Shown: piece by piece, positions 8,201 through 15,592 of the stretch
Position numbering within the stretch: position 1 is the stretch's first letter
Layout: the number at the start of each line of letters is the position of its first letter
Notes under the pieces: generated by a model
Databases searched by the model: none
What the model saw: only the letters and a program-made list of their open reading frames with translations
What the model was told of the DNA's origin: nothing
Position numbers and translations under genes: made by a program
Assembly (NCBI GenBank): GCA_046734815.1
Contig: JBKPRZ010000182.1
Coordinates: 1 to 17,163, forward strand
DNA length: 17,163 nucleotides
Source: CAVYGB01 sp046734815
GTDB taxonomy: Bacteria > Myxococcota_A > Polyangia > Fen-1088
Direction: 5' to 3'

Positions 8201-9058
8201 GTGGAGGTGAGTCCGGCCTCGCTGGCGGTGTTCGATCACGCGATCGTCTACGTGCCATCGCTGTCGCTGTATCTCGACGGCACCGCCGAGTTCGCCGGTC
8301 TGGGCGAGCTGCCCTTCGAGGACCAGGGGGTGACGGCGCTGCGGGTGGGGCCGCGGTCGGTGACCCTGGTCGAGACGCCGGTGTTGCCGCCGGCAACCAA
8401 CCGGGCGGTGCGCCGGTGGCAGGTGGAGGTGGACCAGAACGGCACCGGCCGGGTGCAAGAGGAGATCGCCGTGACCGGCCAGGCCGCACCCGAGTGGCGC
8501 GAGCACTACCAGACGCCCGGCGAGCGTCTGGAGCGATTCGGCAAGGTCTGGAGCGGCCGCTTCCCGGGCGCCACGCTGCAGAAGCTGGAGCTGACCGGGC
8601 CGCCCGACCGGAACGTGCCGGTGGTCGCGCGCTCGGTGGCGGTGGTGCCCAAGCTGGCCGAGCCCGCCGGAGACAACCGTCTGCGGCTGCCGCTGAGCGC
8701 GCGCGAGGAGGACTTCGTCCGTTCCTACGCCCGGCTGTCGCAGCGGCATCACGATCTGGTGCTGGCCTATCCCTGGCAGCAGGAGCAGGAGCTGCGGTTC
8801 CACATCCCGGCGGGCTGGCGGATCGAGCAGCTGCCGGCGCCGCGGCGGGTGGACTCGGACTTCGGCCGCTTCCGCCAGGAGGTCACCGCCTCGGACGACG
8901 GTCGGGAGATGACCGTGCGTTCGACCCTGGAGGTCTCGCGGCACCGGATCTTGCCCGCCGAGTACCCGGGGTTCCGCTCCTTCCTCTCGGGCCTCGACGG
9001 AGCCTTCCGGGACACGGTGACCATCCGGAAGCAGGAACAGGCGGAGAGCCAGCCGTGA
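5279..9058 (+). CDS. Large exported DUF3857/transglutaminase-like protein with intact Cys-His-Asp triad
   Basis: The 1259-residue protein begins with a signal-peptide-like leader (residues 1-27, core TLLLVGLLLTPGPAPAA) lacking an obvious basic n-region. Residues about 120-285 look like a beta-sandwich or PA14-like domain (IVGPFD, YLLTYVHSD, AWVGGRVVLEKN, LEAGENPVLIKS). Residues about 330-620 are helical, TPR-like repeats such as PDEPILHEELGRLLVRAED. A DUF3857 domain runs from about 658 to 815. The transglutaminase-like core follows, with Cys944 in FGDCKDKASLLLALLRE, His987 in VFDHAIVYV and Asp1000 in YLDGT, the expected order of a catalytic triad. The remainder is a beta-rich tail. Such proteins act outside the cytoplasm; the reaction (cross-linking, peptide cleavage or acyl transfer) is unknown. 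ATG 5279 is chosen because it gives the leader, although no good ribosome binding site precedes it. The stop overlaps the next gene by GTGA. Confidence 0.87.
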   Translation: MGAAHISPPTLLLVGLLLTPGPAPAAADGAPGPSVHERLLAREQASLRQRLGRPEAIAPLAAILAMEDDLPPGRLDELLRGLATEKKLDPLVAAHVEYRLALLESRRGEGEAAVRRYRGLGLIFDYQIVGPFDAQGRGAVERAFPPEAVDAGPAPDRHFPGKEREVSWREVSDVRREGAVALDGLLRPDSDAVAYLLTYVHSDRRRPAVLRLGSPGPLKAWVGGRVVLEKNVVREARLDQDAAAVMLEAGENPVLIKSVITTGAWRLFARFTDEAGRPLPDLKITATGKGYLPKIEGGRPLARRPHELGAILRQRAEASRGKTRAGAWLDYGRYLAFSRAADRDVKELERALDQAVDSGAGPPALRLIGEVASEEDDRRRALERAVTESQDPGERALAQAQLGVLVRASRRESAAFLLLHAALASDPNCVPAVLALASEEQAAGLPASALARLEALPESLRALPTVRLTRARILEALGRRTDADGESAAVYQTRQSDVELGLEVARAARLRGDARTALELHGKLAQLRPDLSFISTEWARLLEGSGDLPAARRVLDQALARLPDEPILHEELGRLLVRAEDTSAGIEHLRQALALRPQNPVLRRYLARLAADAGGAGTGDPAGDWARPWIEDGRAMAAAALGGAAPAADRKRDGAGAVVLLDQQVVRVHPNGSAERFAQRVVQVQSEQAAREQMEFQVRYTPGTQEVEIRRAQIYRRGPTGEIEVLQATGRDDRDLSEPWYGLYYDLRADVVVFEGLKSGDVLEIQYTLSDVSSENALLGYFGDIDFVSETVPRRRWRYVLIGPSGRRFFFNRPKLPGLEYKEEQRGQEIQYTFAARDIPRVVAEPGMPGWAEISPYLHISTYAGWEDMGRWYWRLVEDQLASDQTLVRAAAAATAGATSTLDKVRAVHRYVLENTRYVALEFGIHGYKPYRVSQVLARRFGDCKDKASLLLALLREVGVDSELVLLRTRRGGRVEVSPASLAVFDHAIVYVPSLSLYLDGTAEFAGLGELPFEDQGVTALRVGPRSVTLVETPVLPPATNRAVRRWQVEVDQNGTGRVQEEIAVTGQAAPEWREHYQTPGERLERFGKVWSGRFPGATLQKLELTGPPDRNVPVVARSVAVVPKLAEPAGDNRLRLPLSAREEDFVRSYARLSQRHHDLVLAYPWQQEQELRFHIPAGWRIEQLPAPRRVDSDFGRFRQEVTASDDGREMTVRSTLEVSRHRILPAEYPGFRSFLSGLDGAFRDTVTIRKQEQAESQP

Positions 9059-12000
9059 GGACGGCCGCGGCTTTCGGACTGCTGGCGGCGCTGGCCAGCG
9101 GCTGCGCGGGCGTGGCCAGCCTGCGGCGGGGCGACACGATCGGCGATCGGGCGCCCGGCTGGGCTGGGTGGAGCAGCCTGATCGAGGGAGCCACGGCCCG
9201 GGCGGAGGCGCAGCTGGCCGACGCCCGCCGGCGGGCCCCCGACGACCCGATCACGCTGTTCGGCCTGGCGGCGCTGGCGTACGAGCGCGGCGAGACCGAG
9301 GCCGCGCTGGAGGCCAGCCTGACCCTGCTGGAGATGCCCGAGCGGCACCCGGGCGATCCCTGGGTCGCGCTGACCGCGGCGGCGGCGGCCACCCGGGTGG
9401 GCGATCTGCTGTCCGAGGCGGCCGAGCCGCGCCCGTTCGAGGAGCGGCTGCTCGCGCTGCACACCGGGGCGCTGCCCTGGCGCGCGCGGCTGCTGGTCGA
9501 GGAGGCCAGCGACATCATCGCGCGGCGCCGCGGAGACGGCCACCTGCTGCTGCAGCCCTCGCTGCGCCAGGGCTGCCTGCAGAAGATGACCTGGACGGCC
9601 ACCGCCGGGCGGCTGCCCAACCTGGACCTGACCGCCGCGACCAGCACGCCGCTGCCCGCGCCGCGCGCGCTGGATGCGTCGGGCTGCTTGCTCACGGTGC
9701 CCGAGCGCGACGGGCTGCCGGGCGTGCGGCTGGTGCAGGCGACGCTGACCACCACCGCCGGCCGCGTGCAGGTGGTCCTGGACTACGGCGGGCCGGCGCT
9801 GATCGAGATGGACGGGCGGGAGCTGGCCAGCCACGGTTCGGACCAGGCCTTCGGCCCGCGCGCTACCGGGGTGGCGGTCACGTTGCCACCGGGCCGGCAC
9901 ACCCTGCAGCTGCGGCTGGGCAGTTACGGCGGCGCCGCGCAGCTGCGCGCGTTCGTGTTCGATCCGGCTCCGCCCGAGACGGCCGCGCCGACCGCGTCCC
10001 GGCCCGAGCAGGCCGCGCTGGTCGAGCTGGCCGGCGGGCTGATCGCCGAGGCCACCGGCGAGACCGAGGCGACCCTGCTCGCGGCCGAGAAGCTGCGCGG
10101 ACACCGGCGCTTCGGCGCGGGGCTGGCCGCGGCAGCCACCTTCCTCGCGCGCGATCCCAGCCGCCCACCCGCGCTGGCCCGCGACGAGTCGGAATCGCTG
10201 TACCGCGCGGCGGTCGCCAGCGATGCGCGGCTGGCCCGGGTCTTCCTGGCGCTGGCCCGGGGCGAGCTGCAGCGCGAGCGCAGCCTGGAGGCCGCCGAGC
10301 TGTCCCGACAGGCGCTGGAGGCCACTCCCGGCTTCTGGCCCGCGGCCACCACCCAGGTCGAGGCCCTGCGCGCCCGCGGGCTCGAGCGCCACGCCGACGC
10401 GGTCCTGGCCCAGATGATGGCCCGGCTGGCCCGGGCCGGCGGAGCCTGCGAGCTGCTGCTGCTGGCCCACCAGCGGGCGCAGCTGCGCTACCAGACCGAG
10501 ACGGAGAAGACCCTCACCGATCGCCTGCGCCGCTGCGATGCCCGCTCGACGGTGCCGCTGGACTGGATGCGGCGGCGGGGCGACTTGACCGCCGCCGCCG
10601 CCGAGCTGCAGGCGCGCCTGTCGTTCGTGGCCGACCGGAACAACGCCCGCGCCGAGCTGGCCGCCGCCCGCCTGGCCCAGGGCGACGCCGGCGCAGCGGT
10701 CCGCGAGCTGACCGGACTGGTGGAGATGTCCCCGCGGGACAGCTCTTTGCGGCTGCGTCTGGCCGACGCCGAGCGTGCCGCCGGTCGGGCCGACCGGGCG
10801 CGTGCGGTGGTTGCCGAGACGGCGGCCCGCTTCCCGGGACAGAGCCAGGTGCGGCAGGCCGCCCGGGTGATGGGGCTGCCGCTGCCGCTCGACGACTTCC
10901 GGCTGGACGCCAAGGACGTCATCCGCGAGTACCGCGAATCGGGCCTCGACTACCAGGCGCCGGCGGTGATGGTGCTCGACCGGACCGTGGCCCGGGTGCT
11001 CGACGACGGCACCCAGGTGATCCTCACCCACAACATCGTCAACGTGAAGACCAAGGACGGCATCGCCCGCTGGGGCGAGGTCGAGGTGCCGGACAACGCC
11101 GAGATCCTGGCCCTGCGCACCCACAAGGCAGACGGGCGGGTGCGAGAGCCGGAGGAGATCGTCGGCAAGGAGACCATCTCCGCGCCCGACCTGGGGGTGG
11201 GCGACTTCGTCGAGTGGGAGACGGTGGAATACCGCGAGCCAGAGGGCAGCTTTGCCCCCGGTTTCGTCGGTGATCGCTTCTTCTTCCAGTCGCTGGAGCT
11301 GCCTCTGCACCTGTCCGAATACCTGATCCTGGCGCCCGCCACCCTGGCGATCGACTTCGACCGCCGCTCGGGCGCGCCGGAGGTGCAGGCCACCGACGGG
11401 CCAGCGGGCACGCGCCTTTACCGCTTCGTCGCCCACAAGATGCCCCAGCTGTTCGCCGAGCCCGCCGCCGTCGGCCACATCGAGTGGATCCCCTCGGTCC
11501 GGGCCTCCAGCGGCATCACCGCCGAGCGCTGGTCTCGCATGCTGGCCGACGGCCTGTACGGAGTGGCGCGCCGGTCGCCGGCGCTCAACCGTCTGGCCCG
11601 GCAGGTGGTGCTGCACGCCGATCCCAGGGACAACGGCTGGGCGGCGGCGATCGTCCGCTGGACCCGGGAGAACATCGAGGCCGAGGCCGGCCTGGCCGAA
11701 TCGGCCACCGCCTCGGTGGCGCGGGGGCGCGGCAGCCGGGCCGCGGTCATCCTGGGCCTGGCCCGATCGCTGGGCCTGGATGCGCAGCTGGTGCTGGCCC
11801 GCCCGCTGACCGAGGCCGCCGCCGAACAGCCGGCGGTGGCGCAGGAGCTGGACGACTTCACCGAGGTGCTGGTCCGTTTTCCGGGCGCGGGACCGGGGCA
11901 GCCGCCGGTTTACGTGGATCCCCGCTGGAAACACGCGCCGCTCGGCTACCTGCCCCCGGGCCTGGACGGGGCCCGCTGCCTGGTGCTGGGTAACGGCCGC

Positions 12001-12747
12001 CTGGAGACCGCGCGCAGCCGCTCGGCCGAGAGCCGGGTGGTGCGCATGACCTTGCGGCTGCACGCCGACGGGGGCGGCAGCGGCGAGGTGCGCGAGAGCC
12101 TGCGGGGCTGGCCGGCGATCGAGTGGGCGGCGGTGTACGAACGCCTGCGCGGCGACGAGGGGAAGCTGCGCCAGGAGTTCGAGCAGCGCTGGCTGAACCA
12201 CCACTTCCCGGGCGCGCGCCTGGACGCGCTGACCATCACCATCGACAAGGCCCGCGAAGGAGAGGCCGAGCTGCGCTACAGCTTCTCGAGCGCCTCGCTG
12301 GCCTCCCGGCAGGCGGACGAGCTGCGGCTGCAGCCCGGCTTCTTCCGCACCCAGCCCGGCCGGCGCTTCGCCACCGAGGGCAGCCGCCACACCGGCCTGA
12401 TGGTGGGGACCGATCCCAACCTGGACTTGCAGGCCGACCTGTTGCTGCCGGCGGGCGCCGCGGTGCTGGACCCGGGTCGGGAAGGCGAGGTGGCCACCGG
12501 TCCCGGGCAGGTCCTCCGCTTCTCCGAGCGGCGGCAGACCCTGGCCGACGCCCGGGTGGCCGGGGTGCGGATCCTGATCCGGCGCCAGGCCGCCCTCCCG
12601 CTGGTGCGGGTGCAACCGGCCGACTACCCGGCCGTGGCGGGCGAGCTGCGCCGGGTGGATCCGCTGGAGCAGAGCGAGATCCGGATCCGCCTGCCCGGCG
12701 GGCGCCAGAGCAGCGCCGCCGTCATCCTCACGAGGCCGCTGCCGTGA
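9055..12747 (+). CDS. Paralogous DUF3857/transglutaminase-like lipoprotein, catalytic residues replaced
   Basis: GTG at 9055 overlaps the upstream stop (GTGA), with GGAG 8 bases before it, giving 1230 residues. The N-terminus RTAAAFGLLAALASGC is a lipoprotein-like leader with Cys17 (imperfect lipobox). Helical repeats (about 40-120), a beta domain (about 215-305, GRHTLQLRLGSYGG) and more TPR-like helices (about 320-610) precede a DUF3857 domain (about 633-790). The transglutaminase-like fold is recognisable from AAVILGLARSLGLDAQLVLAR (22 residues as 896-917, read in two parts: AAVILGLARSLGLD and AQLVLAR), which aligns with the catalytic helix of the upstream protein. The Cys position is Arg892, the His position is Thr936 (DDFTEVLV) and only Asp955 (YVDPR) remains. 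It is therefore probably a non-catalytic partner. The C-terminus shares a QPADYPA-like motif with the first protein. The frame is open upstream to 7162, but that part is the shadow of the preceding gene. gpsA follows with another GTGA overlap. Confidence 0.85.
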   Translation: MRTAAAFGLLAALASGCAGVASLRRGDTIGDRAPGWAGWSSLIEGATARAEAQLADARRRAPDDPITLFGLAALAYERGETEAALEASLTLLEMPERHPGDPWVALTAAAAATRVGDLLSEAAEPRPFEERLLALHTGALPWRARLLVEEASDIIARRRGDGHLLLQPSLRQGCLQKMTWTATAGRLPNLDLTAATSTPLPAPRALDASGCLLTVPERDGLPGVRLVQATLTTTAGRVQVVLDYGGPALIEMDGRELASHGSDQAFGPRATGVAVTLPPGRHTLQLRLGSYGGAAQLRAFVFDPAPPETAAPTASRPEQAALVELAGGLIAEATGETEATLLAAEKLRGHRRFGAGLAAAATFLARDPSRPPALARDESESLYRAAVASDARLARVFLALARGELQRERSLEAAELSRQALEATPGFWPAATTQVEALRARGLERHADAVLAQMMARLARAGGACELLLLAHQRAQLRYQTETEKTLTDRLRRCDARSTVPLDWMRRRGDLTAAAAELQARLSFVADRNNARAELAAARLAQGDAGAAVRELTGLVEMSPRDSSLRLRLADAERAAGRADRARAVVAETAARFPGQSQVRQAARVMGLPLPLDDFRLDAKDVIREYRESGLDYQAPAVMVLDRTVARVLDDGTQVILTHNIVNVKTKDGIARWGEVEVPDNAEILALRTHKADGRVREPEEIVGKETISAPDLGVGDFVEWETVEYREPEGSFAPGFVGDRFFFQSLELPLHLSEYLILAPATLAIDFDRRSGAPEVQATDGPAGTRLYRFVAHKMPQLFAEPAAVGHIEWIPSVRASSGITAERWSRMLADGLYGVARRSPALNRLARQVVLHADPRDNGWAAAIVRWTRENIEAEAGLAESATASVARGRGSRAAVILGLARSLGLDAQLVLARPLTEAAAEQPAVAQELDDFTEVLVRFPGAGPGQPPVYVDPRWKHAPLGYLPPGLDGARCLVLGNGRLETARSRSAESRVVRMTLRLHADGGGSGEVRESLRGWPAIEWAAVYERLRGDEGKLRQEFEQRWLNHHFPGARLDALTITIDKAREGEAELRYSFSSASLASRQADELRLQPGFFRTQPGRRFATEGSRHTGLMVGTDPNLDLQADLLLPAGAAVLDPGREGEVATGPGQVLRFSERRQTLADARVAGVRILIRRQAALPLVRVQPADYPAVAGELRRVDPLEQSEIRIRLPGGRQSSAAVILTRPLP

Positions 12748-13736
12748 AGATCGCGGTGCTGGGGGCGGGCGCCTGGGGAACGGCGCTGGCCGCGGCCGTG
12801 GCCGACGCGGGCCACGAAGTGGAGCTGTGGGGACGCGACTCCACGCTGATCGCCGACCTGCTGGCCAGCCGCGAGAACCGTCGTTACCTGCCCGGCCGGC
12901 AGCTGGGCCCGGAGATCCGCCCGACCGCCGACCTGGTCGGCGCCGCCGGTGACGCCGAGGTGGTGATCCTGGCGGTGCCCACGGCCTCGGTCCGGTCCGT
13001 CGCCAGCCAGTTGCGCGACACCGGCGCCGCGCGCGCCATCGTGGTGTCGGCGGCCAAGGGGCTGGAGCAGTCCTCCCGGTCGACCCTGGACGCGGTGCTG
13101 GCCCAGGCGCTGCCCCGCGCGCGCGTCGTGCTGCTGTCGGGGCCGACCTTCGCGGTGGAGATCGCCCGGGGCCTGCCCGCAGCGGCGGTGGTGGCCTCGC
13201 ACGACCCGCAGGCCGCCGAGGCGGTTCAGCGGCTGTTCTCGCCCGACTCCTTCCGCGTCTACAGCACCGAGGACGTCACCGGCGTGGCGGTGGGTGGCGC
13301 GCTCAAGAACGTGATCGCCATCGCCGCCGGCTGCTCGGACGGGCTGGGCTTCGGACACAACGCCCGGGCGGCGCTGATCACCCGCGGCCTGAACGAGATG
13401 GGCCGGCTGGCCATGCGCCTGGGCGGCAATCCGCTGACCCTGGCCGGGCTGGCCGGGCTGGGCGACCTGGTGCTGACCTGCACCGGCGAGCTGTCGCGCA
13501 ACCGCCGGGTGGGCCTGGCCCTGGCCGCCGGTGACCCGCTGGCCGACATCCTGGCCCGCCTGGGCCACGTGGCCGAGGGCGTCTACACCGCCCGCATCGC
13601 CGACCAGCTGGCCGGCGAGCTGAACGTGCGCATGCCCATCACCGCCCAGGTGGCCGCCGTGCTCGCCGGCGAGCTCACGCCCCGCGAAGCGGTGGCCAAC
13701 CTGCTGGCCCGCGAGTCGGGCCCCGAACGCGAATAG
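12744..13736 (+). CDS. gpsA: Glycerol-3-phosphate dehydrogenase [NAD(P)+]
   Basis: The 330-residue cytoplasmic enzyme reduces dihydroxyacetone phosphate to sn-glycerol 3-phosphate, the backbone for phospholipid synthesis. Its length is normal for GpsA. The Rossmann motif GAGAWGTALA lies at 7-16, followed by an acidic/aromatic cofactor region ELWGRD (27-32). Further family signatures are SAAKGLE (102-108), LSGPTFA (131-137), GGALKNV with the catalytic Lys188, and GLGDLVLTC (238-246) with Asp241, followed by SRNRR (251-255). GTG at 12744 overlaps the upstream stop by GTGA and has GAGG 8 bases earlier, so its translation is probably coupled to the transglutaminase-like gene. The gene ends 3 bases before the stop of the convergent ctaB, with no room for a terminator. 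Placing a lipid-precursor enzyme at the end of an envelope-protein cluster is unusual, but the identity is secure. Confidence 0.96.
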   Translation: MKIAVLGAGAWGTALAAAVADAGHEVELWGRDSTLIADLLASRENRRYLPGRQLGPEIRPTADLVGAAGDAEVVILAVPTASVRSVASQLRDTGAARAIVVSAAKGLEQSSRSTLDAVLAQALPRARVVLLSGPTFAVEIARGLPAAAVVASHDPQAAEAVQRLFSPDSFRVYSTEDVTGVAVGGALKNVIAIAAGCSDGLGFGHNARAALITRGLNEMGRLAMRLGGNPLTLAGLAGLGDLVLTCTGELSRNRRVGLALAAGDPLADILARLGHVAEGVYTARIADQLAGELNVRMPITAQVAAVLAGELTPREAVANLLARESGPERE

Positions 13737-13739
13737 CCC

Positions 13740-14669
13740 TCACCAGCGCAGACGCAGCACCCGGTCGAGCCCGAGCGCGGCGAACAGGACGGTCAGGTAG
13801 ATCAGCGAATAGAGAAACACCGACCGCGCCCACAGCCGGGTGCCGCGCGCGTCGTCGACCTTCAGCCGCAGCACCCGCAGCGACCGCCACAGGAAGATCA
13901 GACCCAGGACCAGCGCGGCCGCGCCGTACAGCGACCCGGCCAGGTGCAGCGGCAGCAAGGTCAGCGACACCACCAGCAGGGCCAGGCTGGAAAGAATCAC
14001 GGTGGCGCGCGCCACCCCGGGCGCGCGCGAGAACGACAGCACCTTCAGTCCGGCGCTGGCGTACTCCTCGCCCCGGTAGGCGGCGATGGCGGCGAAGTGG
14101 GGCACCTGCCAGACGAACAGGATCGCGAACAGCGCCAGGCCCCCGGCATCGATGCGGCCGGTGGCGGTCACCCAGCCCATCAGCGGCGGCAGCGCGCCCG
14201 GGATGGCGCCCACGTACAGCGCCAGGCTGGACCGCCGCTTGAGCGGCGTGTAGCCCCACACGTAGACGTAAAAAGCGAGCAGCCCCAGCGCGGCCACCAG
14301 CATGCCGCCGCCCATCACCACCAGCGGGATGGCCGCCGAGGCCAGCATGGCCCCGAACGACAGCGCCACGAAGGGAGCGATCCGCCCCTCGGGCAGCGGC
14401 CGGCGGCGTGTCCGGCGCATCAGACCGTCCACGTCGCGCTCGAGGTACATGTTGATGGCGTTGGCCGCCGCCACCAGGAAGGTGGTCCCCAGCAGCGCCA
14501 GGGCAGCCCGATCCAGCGACACCTCCACCGGCGCGAACAGCACGCCGGCGCCGAAGGTGAACACCACCAGCCCGGTCAGCCGGAGCTTGGCCAGCTGGAC
14601 CAGGTCCCGGAAGAAGGCCGCCGCCCCCTGGAGGACGGCGCTGGCGGTGTCGGTACCGGTGACTTTCAC
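13740..14669 (-). CDS. ctaB: Heme O synthase (protoheme IX farnesyltransferase)
   Basis: This is a 309-residue polytopic UbiA-family enzyme (ctaB/cyoE) that transfers a farnesyl group to heme B to give heme O, a precursor of the cytochrome oxidase cofactor. The first prenyl-diphosphate motif is NMYLERDVD (N73, E77, D79, D81), followed by LMRRTRRRPLPEGR. The second conserved segment is YTPLKRRSSLALYVGAIPGA, continued by PPLMGWVTATG, and WQVPHFAAIA follows; these are heme O synthase signatures. About eight or nine hydrophobic helices fit the family. The start is GTG at 14669, 13 bases after the stop of the cupredoxin-like gene. No strong ribosome binding site is visible, so translational coupling to that gene is possible. 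No cox structural genes are visible on either side within the window. Confidence 0.95.
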   Translation of the reverse strand: MKVTGTDTASAVLQGAAAFFRDLVQLAKLRLTGLVVFTFGAGVLFAPVEVSLDRAALALLGTTFLVAAANAINMYLERDVDGLMRRTRRRPLPEGRIAPFVALSFGAMLASAAIPLVVMGGGMLVAALGLLAFYVYVWGYTPLKRRSSLALYVGAIPGALPPLMGWVTATGRIDAGGLALFAILFVWQVPHFAAIAAYRGEEYASAGLKVLSFSRAPGVARATVILSSLALLVVSLTLLPLHLAGSLYGAAALVLGLIFLWRSLRVLRLKVDDARGTRLWARSVFLYSLIYLTVLFAALGLDRVLRLRW

Positions 14670-14682
14670 ACCAACAGTTTAC

Positions 14683-15390
14683 TTACTTCGCCGAGAACTC
14701 GAGCTTGAGATCGACCGGCGCACCCTCGGCCACCGTCACTTCCTTGGTCTGGGTGCCGAGCCGTTCGTGCCAGATCTCGACGGTGTATTTCCCGGGGGGA
14801 AGGTCGTTGATCGAGAAGCTGCCGTCCTCGCCGCTGACGGCGAAGTAAGGGTTGTCGGTGACCAGCAGGTAAGCGGTCATCCAGGGGTGGACGTCGCACT
14901 TGAACTTGACCACGTCACCCACGGTGACGAACTTCTTCTTGATCGGGGGCATGCCCTGGATGTGCGCCTGATTGAACAGCGTGGCCGGGCCCTTGTAGGT
15001 GTGGACGTTGTGGAGGGTCGAATCGCTGTTGCGGATCTCGAGGCTCTGACCGGCCTGCACCACGACGACGCGCGGGCGGTACTGACAGCCGTGCTGGTCG
15101 ATCACCGCCGGGCTGGCGGGGGGAGCGGGGGGATTGGCCACGCCCTTGGCGATGCGCACGACCACGTTCTTCAGACCCCCGGCGGCGCTGACCGCCACCT
15201 CCTCTTCCTTGGTGGGCGGCTGCTTGGCGCAGTAGGGGTCCGCTTTCATGTTGATGGTGACTGGGTCGGGCGCCTTGCCCACCAGCTTGACCGTGCCCTT
15301 CACGGCCCCTGCCCACGCCTGCCCCGACATCACCAGGCCGACCGCGGCCAACCCCAGCGACAGCAGCAAACGAGTCTTCGGAAACACCAT
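14683..15390 (-). CDS. Exported cupredoxin-like protein with C-terminal carboxypeptidase-regulatory-like domain
   Basis: From ATG at 15390 the product is 235 residues with a clear signal peptide (1-27, KTRLLLSLGLAAVGLVMSG, cleavage after AWA). Residues about 105-180 form a plastocyanin-like fold with the copper motif Cys165-x2-His168-x2-Met171 (KFKCDVHPWM) and an earlier His127 or His130 in STLHNVH, matching a type-1 copper site. Residues 187-221 (GEDGSFSINDLPPGKYTVE) resemble a carboxypeptidase regulatory-like beta domain. Two further cysteines, Cys54 and Cys102, may form a disulfide. The protein is presumably periplasmic and either carries electrons or handles copper. It sits 13 bases upstream of ctaB in the same direction, consistent with respiratory oxidase function or assembly. 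The frame extends upstream to 15489, but the signal peptide and promoter support 15390. Confidence 0.85.
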   Translation of the reverse strand: MVFPKTRLLLSLGLAAVGLVMSGQAWAGAVKGTVKLVGKAPDPVTINMKADPYCAKQPPTKEEEVAVSAAGGLKNVVVRIAKGVANPPAPPASPAVIDQHGCQYRPRVVVVQAGQSLEIRNSDSTLHNVHTYKGPATLFNQAHIQGMPPIKKKFVTVGDVVKFKCDVHPWMTAYLLVTDNPYFAVSGEDGSFSINDLPPGKYTVEIWHERLGTQTKEVTVAEGAPVDLKLEFSAK

Positions 15391-15400
15391 GTTGCCGCGG

Positions 15401-15429
15401 CTCTTAGCAAGCGCGTCGCTCGGAGTCAA
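15401..15429 (-). promoter_or_regulatory. Sigma-70-type promoter for the cupredoxin-ctaB pair, nearly leaderless
   Basis: On the minus strand TTGACT (complement of 15424-15429, 5 of 6 consensus bases) and TAAGAG (complement of 15401-15406, 3 of 6) are spaced by 17 bp. Only 10 bases separate the -10 from the ATG at 15390, so the message would have a leader of about 3-5 bases. The rest of the 202-bp gap to trpE shows no other convincing promoter. Confidence 0.4.
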
Positions 15430-15592
15430 TTCGGATCGCGAATCGTGAAGATGAACCATCGGGCTCTGCGACGGCCGCCGCACGCGCAAGCTTCACCGGC
15501 ACGAAACGATCGCACTCCGTCGCCGCTGCGTTGCGGCTGCCCGTCGGAACCGCTCGCGCGACGGATTCAGGAAGGCTAATCTGGCCCCCTCC

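Noticed and set aside
5309..8944. Long minus-strand open frames (5309-7285 and 7484-8944) opposite the first transglutaminase-like gene
   Set aside because: Low-complexity Arg/Gln/Pro/Ala content without motifs; explained by third-position GC bias of the plus-strand gene.
7162..9054. Upstream extension of the second transglutaminase-like frame inside the first gene, which might suggest a fusion or frameshift
   Set aside because: The translation there is Gly/Arg/Ala-rich noise, whereas the first gene's own frame carries the catalytic core; real sequence begins at the GTG at 9055 with a lipoprotein leader.
8767..12615. A 1282-codon open frame on the minus strand opposite the second transglutaminase-like gene
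   Set aside because: Its composition (runs of Gly, Arg, Gln, His, Ala) is typical of the antisense of a high-GC gene, it shows no domain motifs, and the plus frame has clear DUF3857/transglutaminase features and coupled starts.
13944..15579. Plus-strand frames (13944-14708, 14302-15579) opposite ctaB and the cupredoxin-like gene
   Set aside because: No motifs; the minus strand has diagnostic heme O synthase and copper-site residues.
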